Shown here piece by piece: positions 1 to 12,087 of a DNA stretch of 64,000 nucleotides; position 1 is the stretch's first letter, and each line of letters begins with the position of its first letter. Source of the stretch: Diaporthe sp. PMI_573 (Eukaryota > Ascomycota > Sordariomycetes > Diaporthales > Diaporthaceae); contig JAJTUP010000033.1 in assembly GCA_021399435.1 (NCBI GenBank), positions 248,001-312,000 on the forward strand. Reading direction: 5' to 3'. A model generated the notes under the pieces. The model did not search any database, was not told the origin of the DNA, and saw nothing but the letters and a program-made list of their open reading frames with translations. Position numbers and translations under genes: made by a program.

Positions 1-253
1 TGCAAATGTGGCTATCTACGTAGCAAGATTGGCGATGCTAACTTGGATCACCTCCCTAGTTACGACTGCTTCTACTTAAAGAGTGGCGGCGAGTTCAAGG
101 GCAATGGAGATGGTGGTTTCATCAACGTATGTGACTTCTCGAGCCCTGATCTCTGCTTATAACACTTGCTCACCCAGCTCATAGATTGCCGCTGACACCA
201 ATAACGGTGCTTGTGGCTACCTCGCCTCCAATCTGCTCATGACCTGCCAGTGA
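1..253 (+). CDS. Cysteine-rich small protein, 3' part (partial at left edge)
   Basis: An open frame from base 1 runs to 126 and ends in a canonical GTATGT donor. The intron is read as 127-184 (58 bp), and exon 185-253 ends in TGA. The visible 64 residues contain five cysteines (CKCG at the start, YDCFY, NGACGY and a final MTCQ), with many Gly and Asn. This composition resembles small secreted fungal proteins, but the N-terminus and any signal peptide lie outside the window, so secretion is only inferred. An alternative acceptor at 178 would end the protein after five residues (LIDCR), so the acceptor at 184 is preferred because it keeps the cysteine-rich end. No family is recognised. Confidence 0.5.
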
Positions 254-1769
254 GGGAGAGTAGACCCTCCGAAAATGGTGTTGAGGGCACCATCGGCTTG
301 AGCATTAGTGGGCCAATGGTTTCCCATAGAAGACTCGGATGCCAATCCTGACCTTCAATGAAGTAGACGGATCTGTGGAGGAGTTGATTGCTTGAGGACA
401 CACTCTTTTATTTAGTTGCCACGGTAATTCGAAGCAGTAATGCATACCTGCTTGGAGGCGATTCCAGTGTGACCTCTTCTGCGCATTTGCTCGCCGTAAT
501 CAAATTCAGCTGCAAGGTACTTCAAGAATTACCGCAGTCTCGTGTTCTTCCGATTCGTACAACCAGGTGATGGCCTACGACAAAAAAGCTTCGCGTCCTG
601 ATATTTTCTCACTGTCCCTCGCTTTTCTTTATCTCCAAGTGCCCGAAGAACTGTGGTCGCCCTGTTCCTCGACCCAATGAATACTGTCCCTGGCACGCTT
701 ACAGGATTTGTATCAGCCCTTCTAAGCTAGAGCACCACTTCAATCTGTGCAATTACGCTTGAGTGGATCTCTGATTTGGGCAGACGCTCGACTATGAGCT
801 GTAGAGAGGCCTTCAGCAGCATGTTGGACATAGATGATCAACCACATGCATGTCCGCGTGGCTTGAAAGGGTTGCTATCAAGGGAATCGGGATTTGTGTT
901 CAGGATGAATGGAAACAGTGCGGCGCCAGTGTGTCCGGTGAACGGCATAATCCATGAGCCCAGTTCTGGGCTTGATGATGAAAGCCTTCCAGTAGAGCAC
1001 CGTGATACTGCCCTCTAACTCTTCAGCCCGCGAGGTGTAATGTGAACTACAACTTTTTTCAGCCCCAACGGACAGGAGGCTGCGGTGGCATGGACATTGG
1101 AGAAATCACCACGAAATACAAGGTCATCGCAGAGGAATGGTTCTACGCGTCATTCGACGCGCAAGAGAGTCCCATTTGTAGACTACCCAGCCATCTAGGG
1201 CGAATGCTCTACGCGGTGCTTTTCATGGCTTCCTGGCCGAGACGAGGCTCACTCCCTGCCCCAAGCGAGCGGGACCCCACGTTGACACGCTGCAAACCAT
1301 GAGCGAAACAATACCACATGCACAGCCAGTAGGAATGTTCTTCCTCTCGTTCCGTCAAATTATGAAATGCCGCTTGACTAGAACCCAGCAGTGACCCTAG
1401 ACATAAAGAAAATGGTGAATTCCGCATAACAAAACGCCGAGGCCCACAGCATGGAGGCTGACACATAAGTAGCGTGTCCATCTGCGGGCCTATGTACAAA
1501 AGAAAATGCACCCAAAGTGTGTAAAGGCGTGATCGATGATCCCATCCGCGTTAATGCTGCTATGCACCCTTCGCACCTGACTTGCCCCCTTTCCCTCCCT
1601 AGCAAACAAATGGGGGAGAAAAAAAAAGATCGGAAACCATCATTGACGCCGTGACTTCATGAACGACAGTATATATGCAACGAACGGCTCAAAAGTCAAA
1701 ACCCCCGCCTCATGTGCCTCGCATCTAATATGTAGCCAATTCCTTGCTCCCCTTTCCCTACAAAGGTTC
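254..1769. other. Intergenic, no recognisable gene
   Basis: This stretch lies between the left-edge gene and the 3' end of MED12. Short open frames occur on both strands (for example 1042-1302 plus and 1209-1511 minus), but none has a recognisable domain or convincing splice structure. The last ~150 bases before 1770 would contain the MED12 3' UTR. Confidence 0.5.
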
Positions 1770-4700
1770 TCAGTGAAGCTTGATGGCTTCGAAAAGTGTC
1801 AAGCTCAAGCTTGTGTTGTTCTCTCCCACGTTGGACGTGGGCTCGTTAAGGATCTCCCATCTCTTGAAGGTAAATGCGCTCAGCTTCTCCTGCCCCTGCC
1901 CGCCTGGGCCGACGGCATTGCCCCAAATGTTGCCGCCAGCGGCGCCGACGCCGAGGAACCCAGCGCCACGCGGACGTTGCTGCTGGCCCGTTTGACCGCC
2001 CTGACTACTCTGGCTATGCGTCTGCTGGGAAGTGGCCGGCTTGTCCTTGTGGGCTAGCATGAGGTTGTCGAGTGGCGCCGGTGCCGAGCTGAATATGTAC
2101 CGGAGCCGTGAGTCCGAGAGTGCTTCACGCAAGATGCGAACGCATTGCTGGCGTATCTCGTCGGACAGAGTGTCGACCAGCATCACGGCAACATCAAAGA
2201 CGCGGTGTATAAGGTAGACGGTCTGGTTCGAGGGTATACGCGGGTCGCAGCAAGCAAGCGATGCGAGACCGTCAAGTTCCTGCATGATGCCGGACAAGAC
2301 GAGCAACGCGCGCCCGCGAACCTCGTTGGATGCCTTGTTCGCGGCATCATGGACATGCGCTTGAAGTGTCAGGTACGACAACATGAGTGGGAGCCAGTTG
2401 ACGAGGACAGTGGCTTTGACGTCCGACTCCGATGGCGACGCCAATAACTCCCACATCTCAGCCAGCCTATCAACTGTGGCAAAAGCAAGCTGCAGCGGAG
2501 ACCGAGAACCAATTAGACTGGCGCGGCCGATTGTATCGATGACAGAAAGCAGACTCTCTGCCACAACAATGCTATCATCCGAAGGTTGAGGCCGGTTCTT
2601 GGTGGGAAGTAGCTCGAAGAAGCGAGTTTGTGCGCGGGTGAGCAGATGCTGAGTAATTTCGGGACTCAGAGTTGGAAGCATCCCGGTCCAAGTGATGTTG
2701 CGTGCATCAATGGCGTTGTCCATGGCTTTGGCGAAAATCTCAAGCTGATTAGCTTGCCGGTCTTGGGCGGTCGCCCCGGGGGCATTGTCGTTCGATCCGA
2801 ACCCCTGAGACAGCTTCAATTGACAGAAGGGCAAAGTCAACTCATTTGCAAGTCCAAGGACTTGGTCGAAGGTGATATGGGTCCCCTGGGCAGTGTGCGG
2901 GAGTAGCAGTCGCGTTGCAATGTCGTCCATCATCTGAACCACTGCCGGATCCGATGTTTTCATGAGCAATATCTTAGGTGCAACAGCTTGATCAGAGAGG
3001 ACAAGCGTCCTGAGGAAGCAGATCAGACGATTTTGAGCGCGGGAATCGGCCAATGGAGCTAATCCGGACCCTCCTCGAGCCTGTGAAGCACAGAATTCCG
3101 TCAAGGCGTTGCGCACCAGGGCGACTAGTTCCTTGAGGTGCGACTTGGGTGCCTGGTTCTGCAGGATTTTGAACCGATACATCTCCTCCGGCGTCAACTG
3201 GTCTTTTGAGGTCGGCGATGTAGTCAGCATTTCTAGCACCTCCTGGACGTATGTCGAGGGCGGTCCGGCGATTTTACCGGCTGGGTGAGGACTCCCAGTG
3301 GCCGATGCGGCGTCTCCGGTCGTAGTAAGGATTATCGAGAGATTGAGACACCCCACGCTAATCATGAGAGGGAATATGCGGGCAAGCGGTGGCCGGGTCT
3401 GGGGGTTGCGGATGCCCAGGACCCATTTGATCATAAAAGAGTCGAAGTGCTGCATGTCGAAATGCCGTAAACGCGTGAGAAGGGAGCTGTACGCCCGTAG
3501 CCTCTCGTCCACCATGCCCCAACATGCTTGAACCTTCGGGATGATTTTGTTCAAGAAGCTGTTCATTGTGGTCCGGTCCATGCTTGTCTTGTTCGCAAGC
3601 CTCTTCTCAATCTCATCCAGAAGCTCCCCTTCCTCGTCCTGAATCCGAGCCGCCATATTGTCGCTTACAGGGGACGACGCATCGACCGCACTGCTTCGAT
3701 CATTACGGATGGTTTCGTTGAGGTAGTTGACGAGAGCTTCCTGCCCGGGTATCCGAGGCGCTAGCATGGCCATCGAGGTCAGCAGGGGACGCATACCAGC
3801 AAGACCTTGAATCTGCTTAATGTTATCAAGCCTCCCCAGAAGGGTGTCAAACAGACTCTTGGCAGCATTGAGAGCGCCAAAGACTGCGAGATGCAGATTG
3901 AGTGTATCGGCGGATGAGGACAGTATGTCAGCATCATGGAAGCCCGTCGTTGTTTTAAGAAGATCGGCGAGGGTTTGAAAGTCTTCTGCGGCTTCAAGGA
4001 TGGATCTCACACCATTGAATGTTGAACAAGGAAGCTGGAGCCCCTCCTTTCCAGGTAGCTGGCCCTGGGCCACCCCTTGCACGAAGGTCCGTCGAATGAA
4101 CTGACCGATCTCAACCTTCAACGAGCGGCTGCTCAGATTGACTCTTCTGCAGAGTTTACCAAGAGGGATGGCGCTGTTTTTCTGCGCAGGGCTCCAATGG
4201 AGCCCTAGGCTGCCTTTGATGCAATTGATGGCCATCTCTTGATCCTTCGCTTCGTCTTCGACGCTGTAGGATGCTCTCCCTAGCATATTGGTACGCATGC
4301 TAATCAGCGAAGGGGAGAGGGCGTGGAGCGGTAGCTCCACCAGCAGCCGACTGCTGGCCGGTCCGTCTCGCATGACGCTGTCCGAATCATGTAGCCCGCC
4401 GCGGGCTATGAGCCACTGCACGTAGATAAGAGGGTCAAAAGAGCCAGAGTGAACAAGCTCGGAGACCAAGTGATACAAGGAGTTCTTCCGTTCCAGCTCC
4501 TCCAGTGGGTCGGCGTTCAGAAAGTCCAGAATTGCAGCCGTCGCGTCCAAGCCGAATGCCGTCCACGTCGTCAGAAGGCGGCACGCAACGTATATCCTGG
4601 CCAATCCAGGACGGTACATCGAGATAGACCACTCCAGTGTTGTTCTGACCAGGGTAGCCTGGTCTCTCGACATCTGCCAGCATTTTGTTGGCAGGTCATC

Positions 4701-6608
4701 CGGCATCGGCGTCTGAAGAGTCGCGTCAAGCATCTTGACAATCAAGTGACGTGTTGCAGACGGTGCCCGTACGCTAGAAACGAGCTGCTCGTTTCGGGCA
4801 TGTATTCCTCTGTACGCAGCCTGAACCATCTCGTCATCTGCAGACAAGATTGAAGACAGGGCATCGCGGTGTTTGGCCCATGCCGAAGGAGAAATGAAAT
4901 TGGCCGCACTCGAAACCATCAACGACTTGAGCAAAATCGCTATTCTCGACGACAGTGGAGCCAGGATATCATTGTCGGGGTGAGTTTGAATCTGTCTCAG
5001 TAGTCAGCAAAGCTCGCGAGGTCTCGGAGCCATGTGGGTTTCGATCTCACAGTCGTGTTCTGGCTGAGCAGGGCGACGACAAGGCGCCGGCCATATTTCC
5101 TTAATCTCAAGAGGTCTTTCCAGTATATCTGTGTTACCAAGAGCCACATGGGCAGTTTCGCCTGGGAAGAATTCTCCAGCCCGGAAACCAGCCAGTCCAT
5201 GTAATGCTCACGGTCTAGCAGGTGCTCGGCGTATAAATGTGTGGCAAGGCGCAGTCTGGGGAACGTTAGTTCGCACGCAGCACGCAAAGAAGAAGGAGGT
5301 TTTCGAAAGAGGGGGCAGGGTTGCTTACGCGTAGTTGACCTTGGTTTTCCACTCGGCATCCCCAAATGATGACACAACACCATCGACAAATTGTTCGACG
5401 AACATGGTCCAGTCTCGCACCCATTTCGCCTCACCACCCATAACAACTGCGCCGTTGACGCCTTTGCGTTTGAAAGCCCTGACCTCATTCGCCCCCACGC
5501 ACTTGGCCAGCCACACAGCACGGTCGGTTGGGATGTTCTTGTTGAGGCACTGCTCCAGGAGGCCTTTCCCCCTGATGCCGTGCGGAATGGTCCTGCTCAA
5601 TCGTCGAAGCGAGGTGGTCGGGTTGGCAAGATCCCTTAGCCAGCCCTCCCTCTTTGTATCCGTTACGGTCACCCGGGGAGGTGGCTTGAATGTCGAGGCA
5701 GAGTTGATCTGGCCGTTGTGTCGCCTTGAACCGAGAATCCCGGTGAAGACTGTGGAGAGCGCATACAGTCCGCTCTTGTGCTTTAGGCTGGGGAATATTG
5801 CGCCCTTGGCTGACGAAGTCTCGACCTGTGCCACGGGCGCTTTATCGAAGAATCCGGTTTGAATAAAGGTCTGGGTGAAGTGGTCTTCAGGGCCGTCGCC
5901 GGTCCAGGGTTTGAAATCTGCGTATGCGGTCGGAGGCGCGTGCGTGGACGCGGTTCTCGAGGAAGAGTCGGCCTTGCCCGAGCCGCTGAGCACGAGATAT
6001 CGGGGGGCGGCTGGCGGGACCTCGACGGTATACGGCTTCGGGCGGATGTCCTTTTTCACGGGGGCGGGGGCCGGCGCGGCCACGTCCTTCCTCACATCGG
6101 GGACAACGAAGCGCGTACGCCGCCTCGGCATGGGCAGGGGGTTATTGTCGATATCTGCGGTCGGAGCGCCCCTAGAGGTCTGGGGGCTGCTCATATCGCC
6201 CAGATCGGACAGATCGCCGGACATGCTCGGCGCGGCAGGCCGCGAGGAGGCGAAGGACTTGAATGGGTCGAGGGGGCCGGCGCTGGTAGGGGATTCGATG
6301 AAGCCGGAGTGCGTGAAGCCCTGGTTGGACAACTCCAGGCGGAGGCGAGAGCCGCCCCTCCGCGGGTTTCCGTACTGCGTTTGCGTTGCATTGCTGTTCT
6401 GACTGCTCGGGTCTGCGGCGAAGTCTGCGGTGACATTGTTATTGCTGGTGGTGCTGGTGGCATTGTTGTTGCGCATGGGGGAGGAGGGTATGTATTGTGA
6501 CGAGAGGGTACGTTGATGGGCAGGCCGTTGCGACAGGGAGCTCGAACCGCTGAGGGATCTCGAGGGGGGCTGTCGCTGTGGCACGCCCATCGGGGGTCGT
6601 GAGGACAT
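1770..6608 (-). CDS. med12: Mediator complex subunit 12 (Srb8)
   Basis: This is a subunit of the Cdk8 kinase module of Mediator, which acts in the nucleus on RNA polymerase II transcription. Three exons join in frame: 6608-5329, 5255-5051 and 4991-1770, with introns of 73 and 59 bp, giving 1,568 aa, normal for filamentous fungi. The first ATG is at 6608 (MSSRPPMGVPQRQ); the open frame extends upstream only from a TTG. A Pro/Ser/Asn-rich tail (about 1-250) precedes the conserved Med12 block (about 270-460), with SLKHKSGLYAL, VWLAKCVGANEVRAFKRK and, across the first splice, LYAEHLLDREHYMDWL. Splice two joins LLSQNTT to IQTHPDNDILAPL. The C-terminus has a Gln/Gly-rich stretch and ends with WEILNEPTSNVGENNTSLSL. 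The alternative Med5 was considered but the Med12 block is decisive. Confidence 0.93.
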
Positions 6609-6762
6609 CGCTAAGAGAGGCGTAGGTGCGCCATCGAGATGGGATCTGGTCGGCGAGGACGGGCCAGGTTGGGTTGGGGGTGCGGGAAGGGCGGCCCGAG
6701 GGGGAAGACCGGAGTGAGGGCGACGAGCGCGGGGATGTCCACCCCAGGACCTAGGGCTGCTC

Positions 6763-6825
6763 GTCAAGGTGCTCGAGGAGGATCCCAGGCGTCAAGGTGC
6801 TCGAGGAGGATCCCAGGTGTCAAGG
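6763..6825. repeat. 28-bp tandem duplication
   Basis: A 28-bp unit beginning GTCAAGGTGCTCGAGGAGGA is present at 6763-6790 and 6791-6818. The two copies differ only at the last base, and 7 bases of a third copy follow. It lies 155-217 bp upstream of the MED12 start codon, in the presumed leader or promoter. Confidence 0.9.
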
Positions 6826-6994
6826 GCCGAGTGCGATGGCGAGGACCAGACGACGAAAGGAGCTGGTCTGGTGCTCGGGTGGGACTCAGGCGGGCGTGCA
6901 CGGAGCCGCAGGACAGAGAGAAGACGGGAGAGATGCAAGCAGCAGCCCGAAGATGGAGTGTCCGGGTGTGGCGAGGAGGGCGAGGCTCGAGATG

Positions 6995-7046
6995 GCAGAC
7001 AGCAGACAGCAGACAGCAGACAGCAGACAGCAGACGGCAGACGGGA
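6995..7046. repeat. GCAGACA heptanucleotide satellite
   Basis: About seven copies of a 7-bp unit (GCAGACA), the last ones degenerating to GCAGACG and ACGGGAG, lie roughly 390-440 bp upstream of the MED12 start. A 7-bp period would shift frame if translated, which fits a noncoding location. Confidence 0.9.
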
Positions 7047-7226
7047 GACAGTCAAGAGAGACAGACACTCGGTGGTTCGGTCGTCTGAGGTTGGCAGGTC
7101 GTCGTCGGCCTAAGGTTACATGGGGGTAAATTGGGCAGGCTTGGCACAGAACAGCGCTGGTTGGCTTGTTTGGACCTTTGGCCTTCCCGTGCAGCGGATG
7201 GCGACTGCAAAGTTCCAGGATTGGCA

Positions 7227-7252
7227 AGGTAGGTACTACCTAGGTACCTAGG
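7227..7252. promoter_or_regulatory. TACCTAGGTA-type palindrome cluster upstream of MED12
   Basis: AGGTAGGTACTACC is followed immediately by the perfect palindrome CCTAGGTACCTAGG (7239-7252). It lies about 620 bp upstream of the MED12 ATG. The same motif recurs upstream of three other gene starts in this window. A regulatory role is inference. Confidence 0.4.
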
Positions 7253-10200
7253 CCCATTTGGGGGGTGTTCCAGGCAGTGGGTGCACCGGGTGGTCTAGGG
7301 CCCCGTCTCGGGAACTGACAAGCTGGGTCGACTGGCGCGCCAGACGATTTGCGGACGGCACAGGCGTGCGGGCAAATCGGAGAAGGGGGGGGGGGAGTAT
7401 CCGTATTGGACGGGATCTCACTGCCAAAACTCACCCGAGCCACCACTCACACACCCTCTCGCTGGGCGATCTGACGGCTGGGACAACTGACGCAGTTCCT
7501 CCTGGGGTGTTGACCAAACCACCAACCCAGCAGCCAGCAGCAGTCAGCCGTCGGGTGGGTGCGGACTGCAGAGATGCAGCAGCAGAAATGGTCCGAGATT
7601 GGCCAAAATTGGCCCGGCCCCATGAATCGAGTCCAAACCCCATCACGATAGAGTCATAATCAAGTAATCAAGCAGTCAGTTGGTCAACCACTTTAACACG
7701 GTCGGGCCGCCGACCAACCTGCTAACGCCGACTCCTGTTTCTGACCTCGTCTGATTCGCCAGGTCTGAGACCAAAGGCGACGTGCGTCTCCCGAGCTGCC
7801 TCTCGCCTCTCGCCTCCTCACGAGCTTTGTTCATCTTGTCCCGGGCAACAATCTCCCTTGCTCCCTGATGCTGACGATGCGGGCGGGCGGGCGACCTGGG
7901 CAGCACGGCAGCACGGCAGCACGGTGTCTTCATCTTCCTGAAGATGTGACCCTGGGCTCAACCTTGCCGCGGCAATAGGAAAGTCCAACCCTACTCGGTA
8001 GTGTGGTGTGCAGAACATCCCGCCGCTTCGAACCTCGGATTGACAAACCTTGCCCCCACCGGATGCGCAAAGGCTGACACCCCGCTGATCATGCTACGGG
8101 TCATCAACCGCTCTCCTGCGCACCCGGTCGGGCTCAATCCGGACAGAAAGAGGAGCCCCCCTGCGGGTCCTTCGGTCGAGCTCCATCTCCGTCCTGGGTC
8201 CCGATCAGTTGGCCTATTGCTGAGGTCATCACCACCAATCTCCCGCGCCTTGTGGCTTAAACCCCAGGTCTCTCCATCCTCATTCACACTACCACATGCA
8301 CTAGTCCATGTGCTCGCTTTCCGATCTTGGAAGGCTATCTTGTTTAGAAGGCCCGCCTGGCCCCTCCCGCCGCCATGCAGTGCATATGCCATCCACCTGC
8401 CAACGTCAGCTACTGCCTGACATTGCCTCCAGCAGACTTCGGATTTGAGGAACTAGGGGGCTCTGCAGGTCCACTATTCTCACCCAATGTCTCATCCGGA
8501 TACCCCCCAGACTCGGTGTGGGACGGGCACTATACTGGGTCTCGACCGCAGCAGACTCTGGATGGTGTTTCCCAGCGTGGTCCGGGTCAGTTGGGCAAGG
8601 AGACGAACGGTTTGGCACCAGCTCGAGGTAAGGTGTGCTGCGAGACTGGAGGTGTGTTGCGTTCCGCCTCACCTCGCCTCTGCCGGCCCTTCGTACACGC
8701 TACTCCGTACTCTGTACACGGTACCAGGTGCCCAGGTGACATTGCGGCAATCCCGGCCGCTGCCACCCACGCTACACACCCCTGTGGCGCCGCGGCCATC
8801 TCACAGATCTTTAGCCCCACATGGGCGTGTTACCCACCCTAGGCTTCTTTCGACCGTGGTGGCCCGGGAATGTTCCACCCCTCTGGAAACGGCCTCCGAA
8901 GTCCCCGCGTCGACAGGTCGAACGGCACCAGCTTGCGACCCCGGCTAATGTCTAACCGGCAGGGGTCCCCAAACGCCCTGCCCTACCCAAGATCTTTCCG
9001 CATCGCGAACCGCAATCGTGCTCTCATCCCCCATTGGCCCCGCGGGATCCTTGGGTTTTGGTTTTATTTTACTCCGAGGGTTTGATGCCAGACGAACCCT
9101 CGTTAGAGTTCGAACTCGGGGCTGAGCAGTGACGCTGGTACTGTGCACCTTATGCAAGGGCGCCTGCGACAGGTGCTGGCGAGGCCATTCGATGACGGGT
9201 TGGGAGGGCTGAGCACCAGTCGACAAACGGAGGGAGGACGGGCCATCCGGCCTTGGACCAACCACTGCGTCGCCAAGAAACACTGTCAGCCCATCGGGCC
9301 TGTGAGCGTTCTCGATCTTCCCAGCTCGAACAACAACAGCCACCCCTTTTGCTTATCAGGCAAATGTCTTGATCTGTGGCACATCCGAGCGAGTCCCGAC
9401 TCTGTGCCAGCCAGCCGGAAGCCTCTCCCTCAACTACATCCTTGTGGCTCAGTCGAGGGTGAGAGTTTTGTACGGCCCAATGATGGACGCTGCCCTTTTC
9501 TGAAATCTCTTTATTGCGTCCAATGATGTTTACTGTCACCCTTTTAAACTCCGAACCAGGTTTCCAAGCAGGACTTGCGCTTTGACACCGAGGCTTACTT
9601 CATAACCGGCCCACCTTTCAGCTCATGTGCGAACAGTCTGGAGGAATCTTCACATGAGAGTGCATCGGTTTCTCTTGTTCCATCAGCTGGAGACTGACCA
9701 TCTGAAAAGATGTGATGTGGCCTAGAGAATACATCAACGTGGATGAGCAAGCACCTCTTTTCTCAGTTGCACACGAGCGATTGCATAACCTGCATATTGC
9801 CGTGTCCTGCAGAGGCACTCGAATATGCCTGCATATTGTTTAGATTCGACTGGGACAACACTACTGGGTCCTTCTGGGTCCCTTTCCAGCGAACTTTGTG
9901 CAGAGTACGAGCTATATTTGGCCGTCAGGAAGTTCAAAATATTACCAACGTCCATAATAGCCGACAAGTGCATAGAAATGTCTCCTCGGCTGTGATTCAG
10001 TCGGTCAGAATATCTAGAGCGGGTTGCAACCGGTCTAGCACCTGCTGGCCGAGAACAAGCTCCTGCTCCAGAGAGTATTTATTCCATTTAGTAGAAGATG
10101 GGACTGCTTGCGTGATGCCAGCGGATTATGGAGCGTGCCATTTGCCGATAGCGATCTGGATTTACCATGAGGCGGGCCAGGGCTTGCCTGCGTAGGTCGA

Positions 10201-11126
10201 TGGGGTTGGGCCGTAAAGCGCGCGGGTGACCCTTTTTGGCCAAACGTTCAACAACTCAAAGATTGATGTAGCGCCAGTGGTTTTACTGCTTTTGGAAATA
10301 TCATGCTACATTTGGCCAACGTGCGTCGGACTTTCTATTTCGTTTCGGTGACGTGAGTCGTGCGGTCTTTTGGTACGTCGCATAATGATCAAACATTCAA
10401 GATCAACATGGCCAAAATCACGTGCCTGTTGTCGAGAGAGAAAAAAAAAACGCTTGGGCTTGACACGTTAAGCCATTGGGTTGACCGAAAGAGTGATGTC
10501 TGACTCGGACCCTGTACCACTATCATTGGTGTGAGCGAGGTTGATTTGCATTCCTTGGACAGCTTACGTGTAGACGCGATACATGCAGTTTGATAAGTTA
10601 CAGGAGGAAAATCCCTCGGCTTGCCTGAAACCAGGACTAAGAAAAGTAGAAGAATATCGAGAAGCCGATCCTCGCGGGGGGGTGGGGGGACGGGGCACCA
10701 GACGTTCGGCCCCACATTTTGTTTTCCATTTCTTCCCTTTGTTGTCGAGCTTGCCGCACGTGAGTGTCTGAGATGACCAGGCTTCACGGTTGGCCCATGT
10801 GCAGGGCAAGAATTCCGGTTTAGGAATCTATGTAAGTGAATAACAGTACAACGCCAGGTCAGGCTCTACTAGGCAGACTTGTAAGGTCTCAAATATCAAA
10901 CATGATCTATTTCTCGGTCTACTGTTCAATAATCCATCTATAGTCTATCGATCCGTTGAAGCTCCTGATACCGCTGTCTATGGTGATATGCGTTGTGCGA
11001 TCCGGTGATGACGCGCACTCTAAACGTGCAGCAGGAAATAAGTTGGCGAATGCGCAGGAAAAAAGGGCCGAGGAAAGTCGTTCGTCAAGGCCATCCCAAG
11101 CGGTGCCGACATGCACGTAGCCGTTA

Positions 11127-12087
11127 TCAAGATGTCGTATTTGCTGCCGCCGCTTCCTTGTCGAGCACACGCTTCAGGAAGCCAGTCAATGGGGCCACCC
11201 ACTCTTTTCTGACGGGGACATGATGGCCCCCAGGGTGCACGAAGACCTCAGTATCGACGAAGAGATCCGCGAGCGCCCTGCATCTCTCCTCCTCGACGAC
11301 AGTGTCCAGGCTGCCAAAGAAGTGGCACGAGGGCGTCTTGATGCCCCCCTGGTACAGCCATCCGAGACCGGCCCCGGGCCGCGCTACGAAGCCGGAATAC
11401 AGAATGCAGAATCTCAGCGGCCGGCCGCCGTTAGCCTCGCGGAGCCGCACCACCCACGCCCGCTGCGCTGGGTCCTCGGGCAGTGCGCGGTCGGGCTCCA
11501 TCGCCGCGGCAGCGAGCGCGGCCACTAACGCCCCCTGGCTAAACGCCAGGACGCCGTCGACGCCCCCAGCCTCCTCGATCGCGTCCGCGATGGCTCGCAT
11601 GCCAACGTCAAAGCCGCGGTAGGGCCCGGCCTCCTCGTCGTGGTAGAACCACCCAAACGTCTCGGGGACCTCCTCGCCCCCGGCGCCCTCGCGGGGTTGG
11701 AAGCCCGGGATGTCTGAGGGCTGGAGCCTTTGCGGGCCGGTTGGGTAGATTCGTGACGCGTTCGCGTCGGGCAGGGCCTTGGCTATCAGCTTGGACATTG
11801 CGCCCGTCTTGGACCGGAACCTGATACCAGTCAGTCGCCTGCTACGGAGCCTGCAGTGTTGCCCGGGAATCCGTGACAGGGGAAGAATGATGCTCACAGA
11901 GGGCCGGTCTGGGCATAGCCTTTGGGTGGGCGAGAGGTCAGCTCAGCATCTTCCATATCGTCGCGGTCTGACGGTGGTTGGCAAGCATACCATGGACCAT
12001 TAATATCTTTAACTCCCTCTTTTCCGCGGCGGGCTTATCTTTCGCATTCTTGCCCGCGGCCGGCTGCTTGGTTGTGTTTGCAGACAT
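11127..12087 (-). CDS. FSH1-family serine hydrolase
   Basis: Three coding exons, 12087-11991, 11919-11898 (22 nt) and 11820-11127, join in frame to 270 aa; the introns are 71 and 77 bp. The joined N-terminal core reads LKILMVHGYAQTGPLFRSKTGAM, the signature start of the FSH1/OVCA2 alpha/beta hydrolase family, split here as LKILMVH, GYAQTGP and LFRSKTGAM. The nucleophile is Ser about 134 in GVLAFSQGA. The acid is Asp about 212 in GSLDTVV, and the His lies near 239-240 in HPGGHHVP. Family members are small esterases, and in fungi some work with polyketide synthases, but no such partner is present here. The first ATG (12087) is used; the frame extends upstream only from a TTG. The N-terminal ~25 residues are Lys/Ala-rich and lie outside the fold. 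Confidence 0.9.

Larger units (their letters stand above)
6609..11126. other. Long 5' flank of MED12 and gene-poor intergenic
   Basis: About 4.5 kb separates MED12 from the FSH1-like gene; both are on the minus strand. It holds a 28-bp tandem duplication (6763-6825), a 7-bp satellite (6995-7046), a CCTAGG-type palindrome cluster (7227-7252), an 11-G run (7385-7395) and a TACTCCGTAC decamer (8701-8710). Many open frames of 60-150 codons appear on both strands, as expected for GC-rich DNA, and none looks like a conserved protein. Confidence 0.5.

Noticed and set aside
1209..1605. Two overlapping minus-strand frames (100 and 75 codons)
   Set aside because: They lack family features and are mutually out of frame.
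6609..6767. N-terminal extension of MED12
   Set aside because: It opens with TTG and contains no ATG; the first ATG at 6608 matches the usual MED12 start.
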